64,000 nt of DNA from Halorubrum alkaliphilum. GTDB taxonomy: Archaea; Halobacteriota; Halobacteria; Halobacteriales; Haloferacaceae. The notes under the pieces are model-generated. The model had not been told where the DNA came from. It saw nothing but the letters and a program-made list of their open reading frames with translations, and made no database searches. This document shows, in pieces, positions 24,632 through 33,076 of this stretch; positions within the stretch are counted from its first letter, which is position 1; each line of letters begins with the position of its first letter. Location of the stretch: positions 1 through 64,000 of the forward strand of contig NZ_JAGGKQ010000007.1 in the NCBI RefSeq assembly GCF_017873815.1. Reading direction: 5' to 3'. A program made the position numbers and the translations under genes.

Positions 24632-24663
24632 AGCCGTGGGCTTCCTCCTCGTTCCTCCGTGAA
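24617..24663 (+). repeat. IS200/IS605-like terminal hairpin sequence, copy B
   Basis: CCCACG (24621-24626) pairs with CGTGGG (24635-24640) around ACTGAAGC, followed by CTTCCTCCTCGTTCCTCCGT. It overlaps the rlmE stop codon (TGA 24629-24631). Comparable hairpins flank IS605/IS1341 elements and palindrome-associated elements in haloarchaea (from memory). No transposase gene is nearby, so it would be a solo end or remnant. A degenerate relative lies at 8349-8390. Confidence 0.5.
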
Positions 24664-24743
24664 CGAGCATCTCACTCGCGACGGGGCACACCGGAGCCGT
24701 CCGGACGGACTCATCTCGGTGTACCGAGCGGCTGAGAAACCGG

Positions 24744-25418
24744 TCAGTACAGCAGTTCGTCGTCGTTCTCGATCATGTACAGCGCGCGAGCCGCGATGTT
24801 AACCGCGTGGTCGCCGACCCGTTCGAGGTCGCGGATCGTGAGCAGCAGCCGGGAGACGTTCTCCATCGTCGCCTCCACGTCCTCGTCGTCGCGGAACCGG
24901 TCCTCTTCGATGAGGTCGCGGACGACGAGGTCGCTGGCGGCCTCGCACGCCGCGTCGATGTCGTCGTCCATCTCCGCGACCTCGTAACACCGGGCTGGGT
25001 CGGACTCCGCGTACGCCTCCATCGCGATCTCGAGCATCTCTAGGGTGTCGACGCCGATCCGTTGAACGTCGACGTCCGGAAACACCTCACGCTCGGCCGT
25101 GCCGGCGTAGCGGCCGAGGTTGGTCGCCAGGTCGGCGATCCGTTCGAGATCGGTGATGATCTTGAACGACGCGGCAATGAACCGGAGATCGCCCGCGACC
25201 GGCTGTTGGAGCGCGATGAGGTCGGTACACTCACCTTCCAGCTCCAAGTAGAGCTCGTTGATCTCGGCGTCACCGGTGATGACCTCCTCGCCGAGTTCGC
25301 CGTCCTGCTGTTCTAACGCGTCGAGGGCGAGCCGAAGCCGGTCCGCGACGAGTTCGCTCATGTAGAGCACGTCGTCGCGGAGTCCCTCGAGTTTCGTCTG
25401 ATACTGTTCGCGTGGCAT
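24744..25418 (-). CDS. phoU: Phosphate-uptake regulator PhoU
   Basis: 224 residues, all-helical, with two PhoU repeats: each has an E/D-rich metal motif (around TDLERIADLATNL and RDLERVGDHAVNIAARAL). It usually links Pst transport to phosphate signalling; in haloarchaea several phoU paralogues occur. No pst genes are nearby. ATG 25418 (MPREQYQTKLEGL) starts the first helix; the longer frame overlaps a non-coding region close to the tRNA. Confidence 0.93.
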   Translation of the reverse strand: MPREQYQTKLEGLRDDVLYMSELVADRLRLALDALEQQDGELGEEVITGDAEINELYLELEGECTDLIALQQPVAGDLRFIAASFKIITDLERIADLATNLGRYAGTAEREVFPDVDVQRIGVDTLEMLEIAMEAYAESDPARCYEVAEMDDDIDAACEAASDLVVRDLIEEDRFRDDEDVEATMENVSRLLLTIRDLERVGDHAVNIAARALYMIENDDELLY

Positions 25419-25565
25419 GGTCTTGGTCGATGAGTGGAGTCGACGAATAAAAACACGTCGCACACGTGACGATCCGGAGGATCGTTCAGGAGGTATACCG
25501 TCCGAACTCGTGGCTCGCAGGGTCGGCACGGACGCCGGTCTCCTCGACACGAGCGTTCACAGAAA

Positions 25566-25640
25566 TGGGTTGGGGCGGATTTGAACCGCCGGCCTCCTCC
25601 ATGTCAAGGAGGTGTCATAACCGGACTAGACTACCAACCC
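25566..25640 (-). tRNA. tRNA-Val, anticodon GAC
   Basis: A 75-nt cloverleaf on the minus strand. Acceptor GGGTTGG/CCAACCC with discriminator A, D-stem GTC/GAC, anticodon stem CCTCC/GGAGG with loop TTGACAT (anticodon GAC, reading GUC/GUU), T-stem GGCGG/CCGCC with loop TTCAAAT. It differs from the Val(CAC) gene at 2076 by compensating changes in the acceptor and anticodon stems. CCA not encoded. No intron. Confidence 0.97.
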
Positions 25641-25800
25641 GCCGGGGCTTACTGACGCATTTCGAGGTACCCGGGGGACGTAATTGAACCTTTCGGAACG
25701 GGGTCCGGCGTGGGGATCCAACCCACGAACGGGGACCGTGGACGAGCGTGACACGCCACGCGATCGACCGGTTTTACTGGGTCGCCGCGAGTCCTTCCGT

Positions 25801-26922
25801 ATGGTCGATCTCTCAGCGCGTGCGGAGCGGTTGGACTCCTATCTCGAGACGCGCGGACTCGAAGCGGTCTGGTTCGCCCGGCCGAACGGCTTCGCGTGGC
25901 TGGTCGGCGGCGACAACGTCGTCGACGCGGACGCCCCCCACGGCGTCGCCGCCGCCGGCTACGACGGCGAGTTCCGGGTCATTACCGACGACATCGAGGC
26001 CGACCGACTCGTCGACGAGGAACTCCCGGAGGCCGTGGCCACCGAGTCGTTCCCGTGGCACACGGACTCGCTCGCGGGAGCCGTCGCCGAGCGCTCTCCG
26101 GCTCCCGCCGCAGCCGACTTCGACGTCCCCGGGTTCGAGGACGCGGACGCGAGCGCGCTCCGCCAGCCGCTCACCGACGACGACGTGGAGCGCTATCGCG
26201 AACTCGGCCGCGAGGTCGCCGCCGCGGTCGAGACCGTCTGTCGGAACCTCGAACCCGAGGACCCCGAGTACGAGGTGGCTGCCGGGATCGACATCTCGCT
26301 GTCCTCCCGTGACGTGAACACCCCGGTCGTGCTCGTCGGGGGCAGCGAGCGCGCCCGGACGTACCGACACTTCACCCCGAGCGACGCGACCCTCGACGAC
26401 TACGCGCTCGTCTCCGTCACGGCCGAACGAGCCGGGCTGTACGCCTCGATCACTCGGACCGTCGCGTTCGACGCCCCGGAGTGGCTGGAGGAGCGACATC
26501 GCGCCGCCGCCCGAGTCGAAGCGACCGCGCTCGCAGCGACCCGGGCCGCCGCGACCGGCGATCTCGGCGACGGCAACGGACACGGAACCGCCGGCGACGT
26601 GTTCGACGCGATCCGGGAAGCGTACGCCGCCGTCGGGTTCGAGGGGGAGTGGAAACGCCACCACCAGGGCGGCGCGGCGGGGTTCGACGGCCGCGAGTGG
26701 ATCGCGACCCCCGAGAGCGACGAACCGGTGACCGAGCCGATGGGCTACGCGTGGAACCCCACGATACAGGGGGCGAAAAGCGAGGACACGTACCTCGTCG
26801 CGAGGGATCGATACGAGACGCTGACGAAGACCGGCCAGTGGCCGACCCACGAGGTGGAGTCAGTGGCAGTCGACGGCGTTCCGAGCGAGACGTTCGAGCG
26901 ACACGCGCCGGTGATTCGCTGA
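25801..26922 (+). CDS. M24 (pita-bread) family protein, probably lacking the metal site
   Basis: 373 residues, resembling Xaa-Pro dipeptidases: an N-terminal creatinase-like domain (YLETRGLEAVWFARPNGFAWLVGG) and a C-terminal pita-bread domain (residues about 150-370). In active M24 enzymes two Asp ligands lie in patterns like LLDxG and SDxTRT. Here the matching segment reads LVSVTAERAGLYASITRT, with Ser at both positions, so metal binding looks lost. A HHQGGAAGF segment and the NPTIQGAKSED region remain. Probably a non-peptidase homologue. ATG 25801 starts MVDLSARAERLDSYL; upstream in-frame sequence is non-conserved. Confidence 0.82.
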   Translation: MVDLSARAERLDSYLETRGLEAVWFARPNGFAWLVGGDNVVDADAPHGVAAAGYDGEFRVITDDIEADRLVDEELPEAVATESFPWHTDSLAGAVAERSPAPAAADFDVPGFEDADASALRQPLTDDDVERYRELGREVAAAVETVCRNLEPEDPEYEVAAGIDISLSSRDVNTPVVLVGGSERARTYRHFTPSDATLDDYALVSVTAERAGLYASITRTVAFDAPEWLEERHRAAARVEATALAATRAAATGDLGDGNGHGTAGDVFDAIREAYAAVGFEGEWKRHHQGGAAGFDGREWIATPESDEPVTEPMGYAWNPTIQGAKSEDTYLVARDRYETLTKTGQWPTHEVESVAVDGVPSETFERHAPVIR

Positions 26923-26975
26923 GACGGGCGTCGCGGTCGCCGGACGTTGCGACCGACGAGTGCGACAGTTGCCGA

Positions 26976-28364
26976 TCAGTAGACGTACTCGTCCTCGCGG
27001 ATCGTCACGTAGTCCCGTTTTGTCTTCCGCTTGTTCCACTTGTAGCCGAGCAGGAGCTTCATCGACTCCCAGCCCGAGCGGTACGGCTGTGAGAGCAGTC
27101 CGTCGCTCGTCTCGGCACCGAGCATCGCGTCCGCCGCGCCGATGACGCGGTTCCAGTCGTCCGGGTCGTACTCGGCGACCATGTCCGCCATCGTGACGTT
27201 CCGGACGATCTCGTCGCCGATCGCCTCCTTCCAGCGACGGTTGTAAGCGGCCAGGTCGCCTTCGGCCGCCAACTCGCCCGCGATCGCTCCCGTCCGAACG
27301 GCGACGTGGTCGCCGCCTTCGTGGAACGCCGAGGTCGTCCCCATCGCACCGCCGACGACCGCGATCCCCGCCTCGACCGGCGAGTCGATCGGGCGAGTCG
27401 ACGAGATCGGATACGTCTCCGTGCCGTTCCGTTTGCCCCCGTCCTCGACGACGGGGAACGCCGACTCGATGTCGTACTCGTCGCCGTACTGCCATTCGAG
27501 CAGCCGGTCGATGTACTCTGAGCCGCTCGGGATCGAGTCGTCGTCCACGGAGAGCAACTCGTACTCGTCGGCGTCGAACGCGTCGATGTCCATCCCGATC
27601 GGCATCGTCAGCCCGATCCGGCAGACGCGGTCGGCGTTGGGGAAGATCCACGGATAAGCGGTCTCGCCGGGTATCACGCCCCACCAGAAGACGATCGCGT
27701 CGTCGAACTCCGCGTACACCTCCTCGGGGACCCGTCGATACTCCTGATACGCGATGTGGTTCGCCTCCGGGGGCGCGAGCCGATCCGAGCCGCCCTCGCC
27801 CGCGGGGAGGTACTCGTCGAGCACCCGGTTCGTGACGGTTCGCTGTGGCCCGTCGGCGAGCACGACGAAGCCGGCGCCGATCGACTCGCCGGAGGCGAGT
27901 TCGAGAGTGTGGCGGGGCTCCTCGTCGCCGGGATCGACCGAAAGGTCCGTGTCGACGCCGCGAACCGACTCGCCGACCCGGTACTCCGCACCGGCGTCCT
28001 CGGCGCGGTCGCGCATCCAGTCGTCGAAGCGTGCGCGCTGGAAGGTGTAGCCGAACCCGTCATAGGAGGACTCGATGCCGGTGGAGTACAGCGTCGCCGA
28101 CTCGCTCGGCCCGCGGAACTCCGCCCGGTTCAGTTCCCGCTGGAGGATCCCGTCGTCGAACTCGTCGGGGTGGATCCCCATGATGTCCACCCAGTAGTCC
28201 AGGATTCCGGCGGCGTCGGTCGAGTCCGGACCCAGCCCCTCTCGGTCGGCCCGCGGCACCCCCTTCTCGAGGGCGAGGGCGTCGGCACCGGCACGTGCGG
28301 CCGCGTGCGCCGCAGCGGAGCCGGCCGGACCGCCACCAACGATGGCGACGTCTACGCGTTCCAT
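26976..28364 (-). CDS. Geranylgeranyl reductase family FAD-dependent oxidoreductase
   Basis: 462 residues. N-terminal FAD site VAIVGGGPAGSAAAHAAARAG, then the family motif region (YTFQRARFDDWMRDRA) and a second FAD motif GIAVVGGAMGTTSAFHEGG. The family includes digeranylgeranylglycerophospholipid reductase, which saturates archaeal lipid isoprenoids, and menaquinone or chlorophyll chain reductases. The C-terminal 60 residues (SMKLLLGYKWNKRKTKRDYV) are basic and may touch the membrane. The substrate is not certain. ATG 28364 (MERVDVAIVGGG) places the dinucleotide motif at the extreme N-terminus, as usual. Confidence 0.86.
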   Translation of the reverse strand: MERVDVAIVGGGPAGSAAAHAAARAGADALALEKGVPRADREGLGPDSTDAAGILDYWVDIMGIHPDEFDDGILQRELNRAEFRGPSESATLYSTGIESSYDGFGYTFQRARFDDWMRDRAEDAGAEYRVGESVRGVDTDLSVDPGDEEPRHTLELASGESIGAGFVVLADGPQRTVTNRVLDEYLPAGEGGSDRLAPPEANHIAYQEYRRVPEEVYAEFDDAIVFWWGVIPGETAYPWIFPNADRVCRIGLTMPIGMDIDAFDADEYELLSVDDDSIPSGSEYIDRLLEWQYGDEYDIESAFPVVEDGGKRNGTETYPISSTRPIDSPVEAGIAVVGGAMGTTSAFHEGGDHVAVRTGAIAGELAAEGDLAAYNRRWKEAIGDEIVRNVTMADMVAEYDPDDWNRVIGAADAMLGAETSDGLLSQPYRSGWESMKLLLGYKWNKRKTKRDYVTIREDEYVY

Positions 28365-28522
28365 GTTCGGAGAGGTCGCCGTTCCAGTATTAAATTCACG
28401 GTGTTCCCGGGCCGGTCTCTCCTCTCGGCGCGGAGTCGGCGTCACGAACGGGAACGAACGACGAAACACGGCCACAACCGTGTCTAAACCCTTATGAGCA
28501 CGGGCGTGCCAGTCTCAGCCGT

Positions 28523-29218
28523 ATGAGCGACCTCCCGGACGACTTCGACTGTACCGTCACCAACTGGGAGTACATCTATGGGCTCTGTCGAAACGTCTCT
28601 AATGGCGTGAAACGCGACGAGTTCCAACCCGACGTCGTCGTCGCGCTCGCGCGCGGTGGATGGTTCGCGGGGCGGTGTATCTGTGACTTCCTCGGGCTCG
28701 ACGACCTCACGAGTCTCAAGATGGAACACTACGTCGGAACCGCCGAGAAGGCGGACGAGCCGCAGATACGCTACCCGATGCCGGAGGGAAGCGTCGAGGG
28801 GAAGGACGTCCTCATCATCGACGACATCGCCGACACCGGCGGGTCGATCCGACGCGCCGAGGAGTACGTCGAGGACCGGAACGCCGGCTCGGTGCGCACG
28901 GCGACCCTCCAACTGCTCGGGACCTCGGAGTTCGAGCCCGACTTCGTCGGCGAGCGTCTCGAACGGTGGACGTGGGTCGTCTACCCGTGGAACTTCATCG
29001 AGGACATGATAGACATCATCGAGGGGGCAATGGAGCGTGCCGACGCGACGACGTTCGACCGCGAGGCGATCCGCCATCACCTTGACGCGGACCACGGCGT
29101 CGGCCGGATCGAGATGGAGGTCGCACAGCCGGGCCGGCTCGACGAAGTACTCGACGAGATGGTCCGTCGCGACGTGCTCGAACGGACCGGCATCGAGCAG
29201 TGGACGCTCGTCGAGTGA
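28523..29218 (+). CDS. Phosphoribosyltransferase (purine salvage type)
   Basis: 231 residues. Type I PRTase fold with hood region (NWEYIYGLCRNVSNG), VVVALARGGWFAGR, and the PRPP-binding loop VLIIDDIADTGGSIRRAEEY. The C-terminal 70 residues ([27 protein letters not shown]..) look like an added small winged or helical domain. It probably transfers PRPP ribose-phosphate to a purine base such as guanine, xanthine or hypoxanthine. A TATA-like CCCTTATG lies about 30 bases before ATG 28523, consistent with a leaderless transcript. Confidence 0.88.
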   Translation: MSDLPDDFDCTVTNWEYIYGLCRNVSNGVKRDEFQPDVVVALARGGWFAGRCICDFLGLDDLTSLKMEHYVGTAEKADEPQIRYPMPEGSVEGKDVLIIDDIADTGGSIRRAEEYVEDRNAGSVRTATLQLLGTSEFEPDFVGERLERWTWVVYPWNFIEDMIDIIEGAMERADATTFDREAIRHHLDADHGVGRIEMEVAQPGRLDEVLDEMVRRDVLERTGIEQWTLVE

Positions 29219-29246
29219 CCGCGGGGGAAATGAACGATAGATCCGA

Positions 29247-29315
29247 ATGAGCGACCGCGATATCGACGTCGCCGAAGTCGACGACGACCCGGTTCCCACC
29301 GAGGCCGACGACTGA
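29247..29315 (+). CDS. Possible 22-residue acidic microprotein
   Basis: ATG AGC GAC.. to TGA encodes MSDRDIDVAEVDDDPVPTEA plus DD. The codons are GC3-rich and typical of this genome, and the composition is that of haloarchaeal protein. It follows the phosphoribosyltransferase by 28 bases. It could be a real short gene or the 3' remnant of one; no homologue is known to me. Confidence 0.3.
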   Translation: MSDRDIDVAEVDDDPVPTEADD

Positions 29316-29333
29316 CTCGCTGACGCACGTCGG

Positions 29334-30743
29334 CTACGGCTCCTTCTCGTCCGTTTCGTCCGCGAACGTCTCCCGAAGGAGTCGGATGGCCGTCCGCTTC
29401 GTCCCCTCCGGAACGAACACGAAGGGGATCGGCACGTCGAACGCGCGGTCGCCGTACAACCCCCACTCGCCGACTGAGCGGGTCGTTCCCCCGTACGCGA
29501 TGGGGATGTCCTCCAACTCGTCCGGGTCGTACGCGGGCACGTACGAGCGGTCGATCCACACCTCGTGTGTCGGTACGTCCAGCGCCTCCGCGAGCATCCG
29601 CTCCAGCCGGTCGTCCTCCGCAACCAGCCACGCGGTGAAATCGTCGAGGTCGCCAGTACGGCCGCCGAGTTCGGATCCGATCCGGTCGGCGAGTGCGATC
29701 CGGTGTTTCCAACAGGTGTCGGGGAATCGCCGCCCGCGGAAGCGGTCGTACATCGAGGCCAGCGTGGAGTCCGGGTTCTCTCGGGCGGCGATCCGAAGCC
29801 GTTCGAGCACCGTGTTGTCGTCCAACTCGCGACCGAGAACGCCGTCGACCGTGACGGGGCTCTCGCCGGTTTCCGCCTCGTACTCGCCGAGCATCGCTTG
29901 GAGGAGACGGTTCGCGTACACCGCCTTGTGGTGTTGTGTGACCCACATGTACAACGCGATGCGGCCTTCGAGGTAGTTGCCGATCGTCGACAGTGCCTTC
30001 TCGGTGAGCGCCAACCCCTCCTCGGGATGGGCGGTGTACGCGTCGACCATCCGGTCGACGTCGAAGCTCAACACGCCCGCGCCGGTCATGCGGTTGTCGC
30101 GGGTGATGTAGTCGAGCCGATCGACATCGATCGGCGAGTGGAGGAGCTGCGCGCCGACGCCGTACTGCCACGCCTCACCGCGCTCGTACGCGAGGCTGTA
30201 GCCGAGCACGTACCCGCACACTTCGAAGGGGTCGACGTCGAACGCCCGGATCGCGTCGCCGTACTCCTCGACGATCAGCACGCAGCCGAGCAGCTCGTGG
30301 GGGCTCGCGGCGCGGAGCGGCTCGCCACCGACGCCCGCCTCGTCGAAGGCGTCGACCAGCCCGGTGTCGACGATCCGCTCGCGCAGCGTCGTCTCGTCGA
30401 GTAACCCTTCGGATAGGTGTGAGAAGGGCGGATGGCCGACGTCATGGAGCAGGCACGCACACTCCAAGGTGCGCTGGATCTCCTCGATCTCGTCGATGTC
30501 GGCGTCCCGCGTGAAGTACGACTGCCCGCGGAGGTTCTCGAAGACGGTTCGCCCGAGGTGGTAGACCCCGAGCGAGTGCTCGAAGCGGGTGTGGTTCGCG
30601 CCGGGATACACGAGATGGGTGGCCGAGAGCTGTCGGACGTATCGCAGCCGCTGGAACGGGCGGGTGTCGACGACGCCGTCGACGAGCGCGTCCGGCAACT
30701 CCACGTAGCCGTGTACCGGGTCCTTGATCTGTGTGATCCCCAT
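29334..30743 (-). CDS. HD-domain phosphohydrolase (SAMHD1/dNTPase-like)
   Basis: 469 residues. It starts MGITQIKDPVHGYVELP, typical of the archaeal and SAMHD1-like HD group. HD metal ligands: HTRFEHSLGVYHL, then HDVGHPPFSH, and Asp in SPIDVDRLDYITRDN. The C-terminal region (about 330-469) is helical and acidic and ends in an alpha/beta segment (VWIDRSYVPAYDPDEL). Likely a metal-dependent phosphohydrolase of (d)NTPs or related nucleotides; the actual substrate is unknown. ATG 30743 precedes the conserved start. Confidence 0.88.
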   Translation of the reverse strand: MGITQIKDPVHGYVELPDALVDGVVDTRPFQRLRYVRQLSATHLVYPGANHTRFEHSLGVYHLGRTVFENLRGQSYFTRDADIDEIEEIQRTLECACLLHDVGHPPFSHLSEGLLDETTLRERIVDTGLVDAFDEAGVGGEPLRAASPHELLGCVLIVEEYGDAIRAFDVDPFEVCGYVLGYSLAYERGEAWQYGVGAQLLHSPIDVDRLDYITRDNRMTGAGVLSFDVDRMVDAYTAHPEEGLALTEKALSTIGNYLEGRIALYMWVTQHHKAVYANRLLQAMLGEYEAETGESPVTVDGVLGRELDDNTVLERLRIAARENPDSTLASMYDRFRGRRFPDTCWKHRIALADRIGSELGGRTGDLDDFTAWLVAEDDRLERMLAEALDVPTHEVWIDRSYVPAYDPDELEDIPIAYGGTTRSVGEWGLYGDRAFDVPIPFVFVPEGTKRTAIRLLRETFADETDEKEP

Positions 30744-30837
30744 CGAACGGTCCGATCGACGTCGCCTCACGACCTCGGTCTTTCGGTTCCGGACGCGGTC
30801 GTCGCGGGTCGACCGCGGGCCGACCGCGTCGATTCCG

Positions 30838-30847
30838 TCCGTATAAG
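30838..30847 (+). promoter_or_regulatory. TATA-like box of the small membrane protein/YeiH operon
   Basis: CCGTATAAGT lies about 28 bases before ATG 30872, fitting a leaderless transcript covering both genes. Confidence 0.45.
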
Positions 30848-30871
30848 TAACGAGAGCCGCGACGGTCGGGT

Positions 30872-31066
30872 ATGGTATCGGACGGGCGCGAGGCGAGCGA
30901 GGCCGACGGACCGGACGGCCGGGAACCGGCCGGCGATGACGGAACCGGCTCCCCCATCGTCGACCGATGGCTCGCGCTCGACCGCGGCTGGCAGGCGCTC
31001 GCGCTCGGACTCGGTATCGTCGCAGTCCACGTCGCGATAGGGGTCGCGGCCGCACCGTTCCGATGA
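30872..31066 (+). CDS. Small single-span membrane protein upstream of YeiH-type transporter
   Basis: 64 residues. An acidic, polar N-terminal half (residues 1-30) is followed by WQALALGLGIVAVHVAIGVAAA, one membrane helix, and a short FR end. Its TGA overlaps the ATG of the transporter gene (ATGA), so it is probably translated with it and may be an accessory subunit; that is inference. No family recognised. Confidence 0.65.
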   Translation: MVSDGREASEADGPDGREPAGDDGTGSPIVDRWLALDRGWQALALGLGIVAVHVAIGVAAAPFR

Positions 31067-32058
31067 GCGTCGTCGACGCCGCTCGTCCGTACGCGCCCGG
31101 CCTCGCGCTGCTCGTCGCCGGCGCGGTCGGCGCGCACCTTCTCGCGGGCGCGGTCGACGGACTCCAGCCGCTCGTCGTCGCCGTCGCGCTCGGCGTCGTC
31201 GGCGGCAACACCGTCGGGACGCCGGCGGCGGCGGAGCCGGGAGTCGACGTCGACAAGCTCTGTTTGGAGACCGGAATCGTGCTGCTCGGCGCGGCGGTCG
31301 TCGTCGACGAGTTCCTTGCCGCCGGGCCGACCGTGCTGGGACTCGTTCTCGGGACGGTCGCCGGCGGACTCCTGCTCGCCGAACTGATCGCCCGGCTCCT
31401 CTTTCGACTGGACGGGACGACGCCGTCGCTGCTCGCGGCGGGGACGAGCATCTGCGGGGTCTCCGCGGTCGTCGCCGTCGGGCGCGTGCTCGACGCGCGC
31501 GGCGCAGCGATCACCTTTGCGGCGGCAACGATCCTGCTTTTCGACGCGATCACCCTCGTCGCGTTCCCGCTCGCCGGCGAGTGGCTCGGACTGACGAGCC
31601 GGGAGTTCGGCGTCTGGGCCGGCCTCAGCATGTTCTCAACCGGTCCCGTCGCCGCGGCGGGGTTCGCCCACTCGCCGGAGGCCGGCCAGTGGGCGACCGT
31701 GACGAAGCTCGCGCGCAACTCGCTTCTCGGCGGCGTCGCGATCGCCTACTCGGTGGCGTACACCGCCCGATCGGCGACTGAACCCGGCGTGCGCCGGCTG
31801 TGGGCGGAGTTCCCGAAGTTCCTCCTCGGCTTTCTCGTCGTCGCCGCCGTCGCCAACAGCGGGCTGCTCTCGCCGGCCGCGCTCGACTCGATCGGCCGCA
31901 TCTCCGACGCGCTCTTTACCCTCGCGTTCGTCGGTCTCGGCCTCTCGATCCGGCTCCGCGAGATGCGAGCGGTCGGCGGGGCGGCCGTCGGAGCCGTCCT
32001 CATCCACCTGCTCGTCGTCAGCGCGGTGACGCTGGCGGCGGTGCGGTGGCTGCTGTGA
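31063..32058 (+). CDS. YeiH-family putative sulfate exporter (UPF0324)
   Basis: 331 residues, about ten membrane helices. The family signatures are visible: LCLETGIVLLGAAVVVDEF in the first half and LLAAGTSICGVSAVVAVGRV in the second, followed by WATVTKLARNSLLGG. YeiH proteins are annotated as putative sulfate or organosulfonate exporters on the basis of limited evidence, so the substrate is uncertain. It is coupled to the preceding small membrane gene by a 4-base overlap. Confidence 0.9.
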   Translation: MSVVDAARPYAPGLALLVAGAVGAHLLAGAVDGLQPLVVAVALGVVGGNTVGTPAAAEPGVDVDKLCLETGIVLLGAAVVVDEFLAAGPTVLGLVLGTVAGGLLLAELIARLLFRLDGTTPSLLAAGTSICGVSAVVAVGRVLDARGAAITFAAATILLFDAITLVAFPLAGEWLGLTSREFGVWAGLSMFSTGPVAAAGFAHSPEAGQWATVTKLARNSLLGGVAIAYSVAYTARSATEPGVRRLWAEFPKFLLGFLVVAAVANSGLLSPAALDSIGRISDALFTLAFVGLGLSIRLREMRAVGGAAVGAVLIHLLVVSAVTLAAVRWLL

Positions 32059-32122
32059 GCGTGACCGACCTGTTCCGGTGCCCGCCGCGAGACCGTCGGC
32101 CGCGCGCCGCCCTCGTTCACTC

Positions 32123-32130
32123 CTTATAAG
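32123..32130 (+). promoter_or_regulatory. TATA box of mtnP
   Basis: CTTATAAG is centred about 28 bases before ATG 32155, the spacing for a leaderless transcript, and decides that start over TTG 32149. Confidence 0.5.
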
Positions 32131-32154
32131 TAGCGAGCGGCCGAGCACTTGATC

Positions 32155-33021
32155 ATGAGCACTATCGGCTTCATCGGCGGCAGCGGTATCTACGAGGCGC
32201 TCCCGCTCAACGACGTTCGCGAGGTCGAGTACGACACGCCGTACGGCGAGCCGAGCGACGCGGTCACGATCGGCGAGTTCGGCGAGACGGGCAAGGAGGT
32301 CGCCTTTCTCCCGCGACACGGGTCGAACCACGGCGTCTCGCCGACGGACCTCCCGTACCGCGCGAACATGTACGCCTTAAAACAGGCGGGCGTCACCCAC
32401 GTGTTCGCCTCGAACGCGGTCGGCAGTTTAAAAGAGGAGCTGGAGCCCGGCACCCTCGTCGTCCCCGATCAGATCTACGACCGGACGAAGCACCGCGACC
32501 TCTCCTTTTACGGCGACGGCGTCGTCGTCCACCAGCCGTTCGCGGACCCGTACAGCCCCGAACTCGTCGACCACCTCTCCGTCGCCGCGGCGTCGACGAC
32601 CGACGACGACACGAAGGTCGTGAAAGGCGGTACCTACGTCTGTATCGAGGGACCGCAGTACTCCACCCGTGCCGAGTCGGAGTTTTATAAGTCGCAGGGG
32701 TGGGATCTGGTCGGGATGACGGCGATCCCCGAGGCGAAACTCGCCCGCGAGGCGGAGATCGCGTACGCGACGATCGCCGGCGTCACCGACTACGACGTCT
32801 GGAAGGCGGACAGCGAGGTGACGCTCGCGGAGGTCCTAGAGAACGCCGAGCAGAACCAGAAAGCGATCAAGGCCACTGTCGAGGAGGCCGTTCGGACGCT
32901 TCCCGACGACCACACCTGTGAGGCACACACGGCACTTGCGGGCACCGTCAACACGCCCACCGAGGCGATCCCCGAGACGACCCGCGAGCGCGTCGAGCCG
33001 CTGCTGGGCGAGTACTTATAA
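32155..33021 (+). CDS. mtnP: S-methyl-5'-thioadenosine phosphorylase
   Basis: 288 residues. It cleaves methylthioadenosine with phosphate to adenine and methylthioribose 1-phosphate in methionine salvage. PNP/MTAP family 2 motifs: GFIGGSGIY, FLPRHGSNHGVSPTDLPYRANMYAL, the GGTYVCIEGPQYSTRAES block and the purine site VGMTAIPEAKLAREAEI. The gene's TAA lies inside an ACTTATAAGTGAG string resembling the TATA boxes of the dispersed repeat; a second GCTTATAAG is 45 bases on. It is convergent with the glycosyltransferase gene. Confidence 0.95.
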   Translation: MSTIGFIGGSGIYEALPLNDVREVEYDTPYGEPSDAVTIGEFGETGKEVAFLPRHGSNHGVSPTDLPYRANMYALKQAGVTHVFASNAVGSLKEELEPGTLVVPDQIYDRTKHRDLSFYGDGVVVHQPFADPYSPELVDHLSVAAASTTDDDTKVVKGGTYVCIEGPQYSTRAESEFYKSQGWDLVGMTAIPEAKLAREAEIAYATIAGVTDYDVWKADSEVTLAEVLENAEQNQKAIKATVEEAVRTLPDDHTCEAHTALAGTVNTPTEAIPETTRERVEPLLGEYL

Positions 33022-33076
33022 GTGAGCGGCCGGAGCGTCGGCCGGACGACCCCGTCGTATCGCTTATAAGACCCTC

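Noticed and set aside
30934-31718. N-terminal extension of the HD hydrolase beyond 30743
   Set aside because: Ser/Thr/Pro/Arg-rich translation that lies antisense to the YeiH-type gene; the HD family begins at MGITQIKDPVHG.
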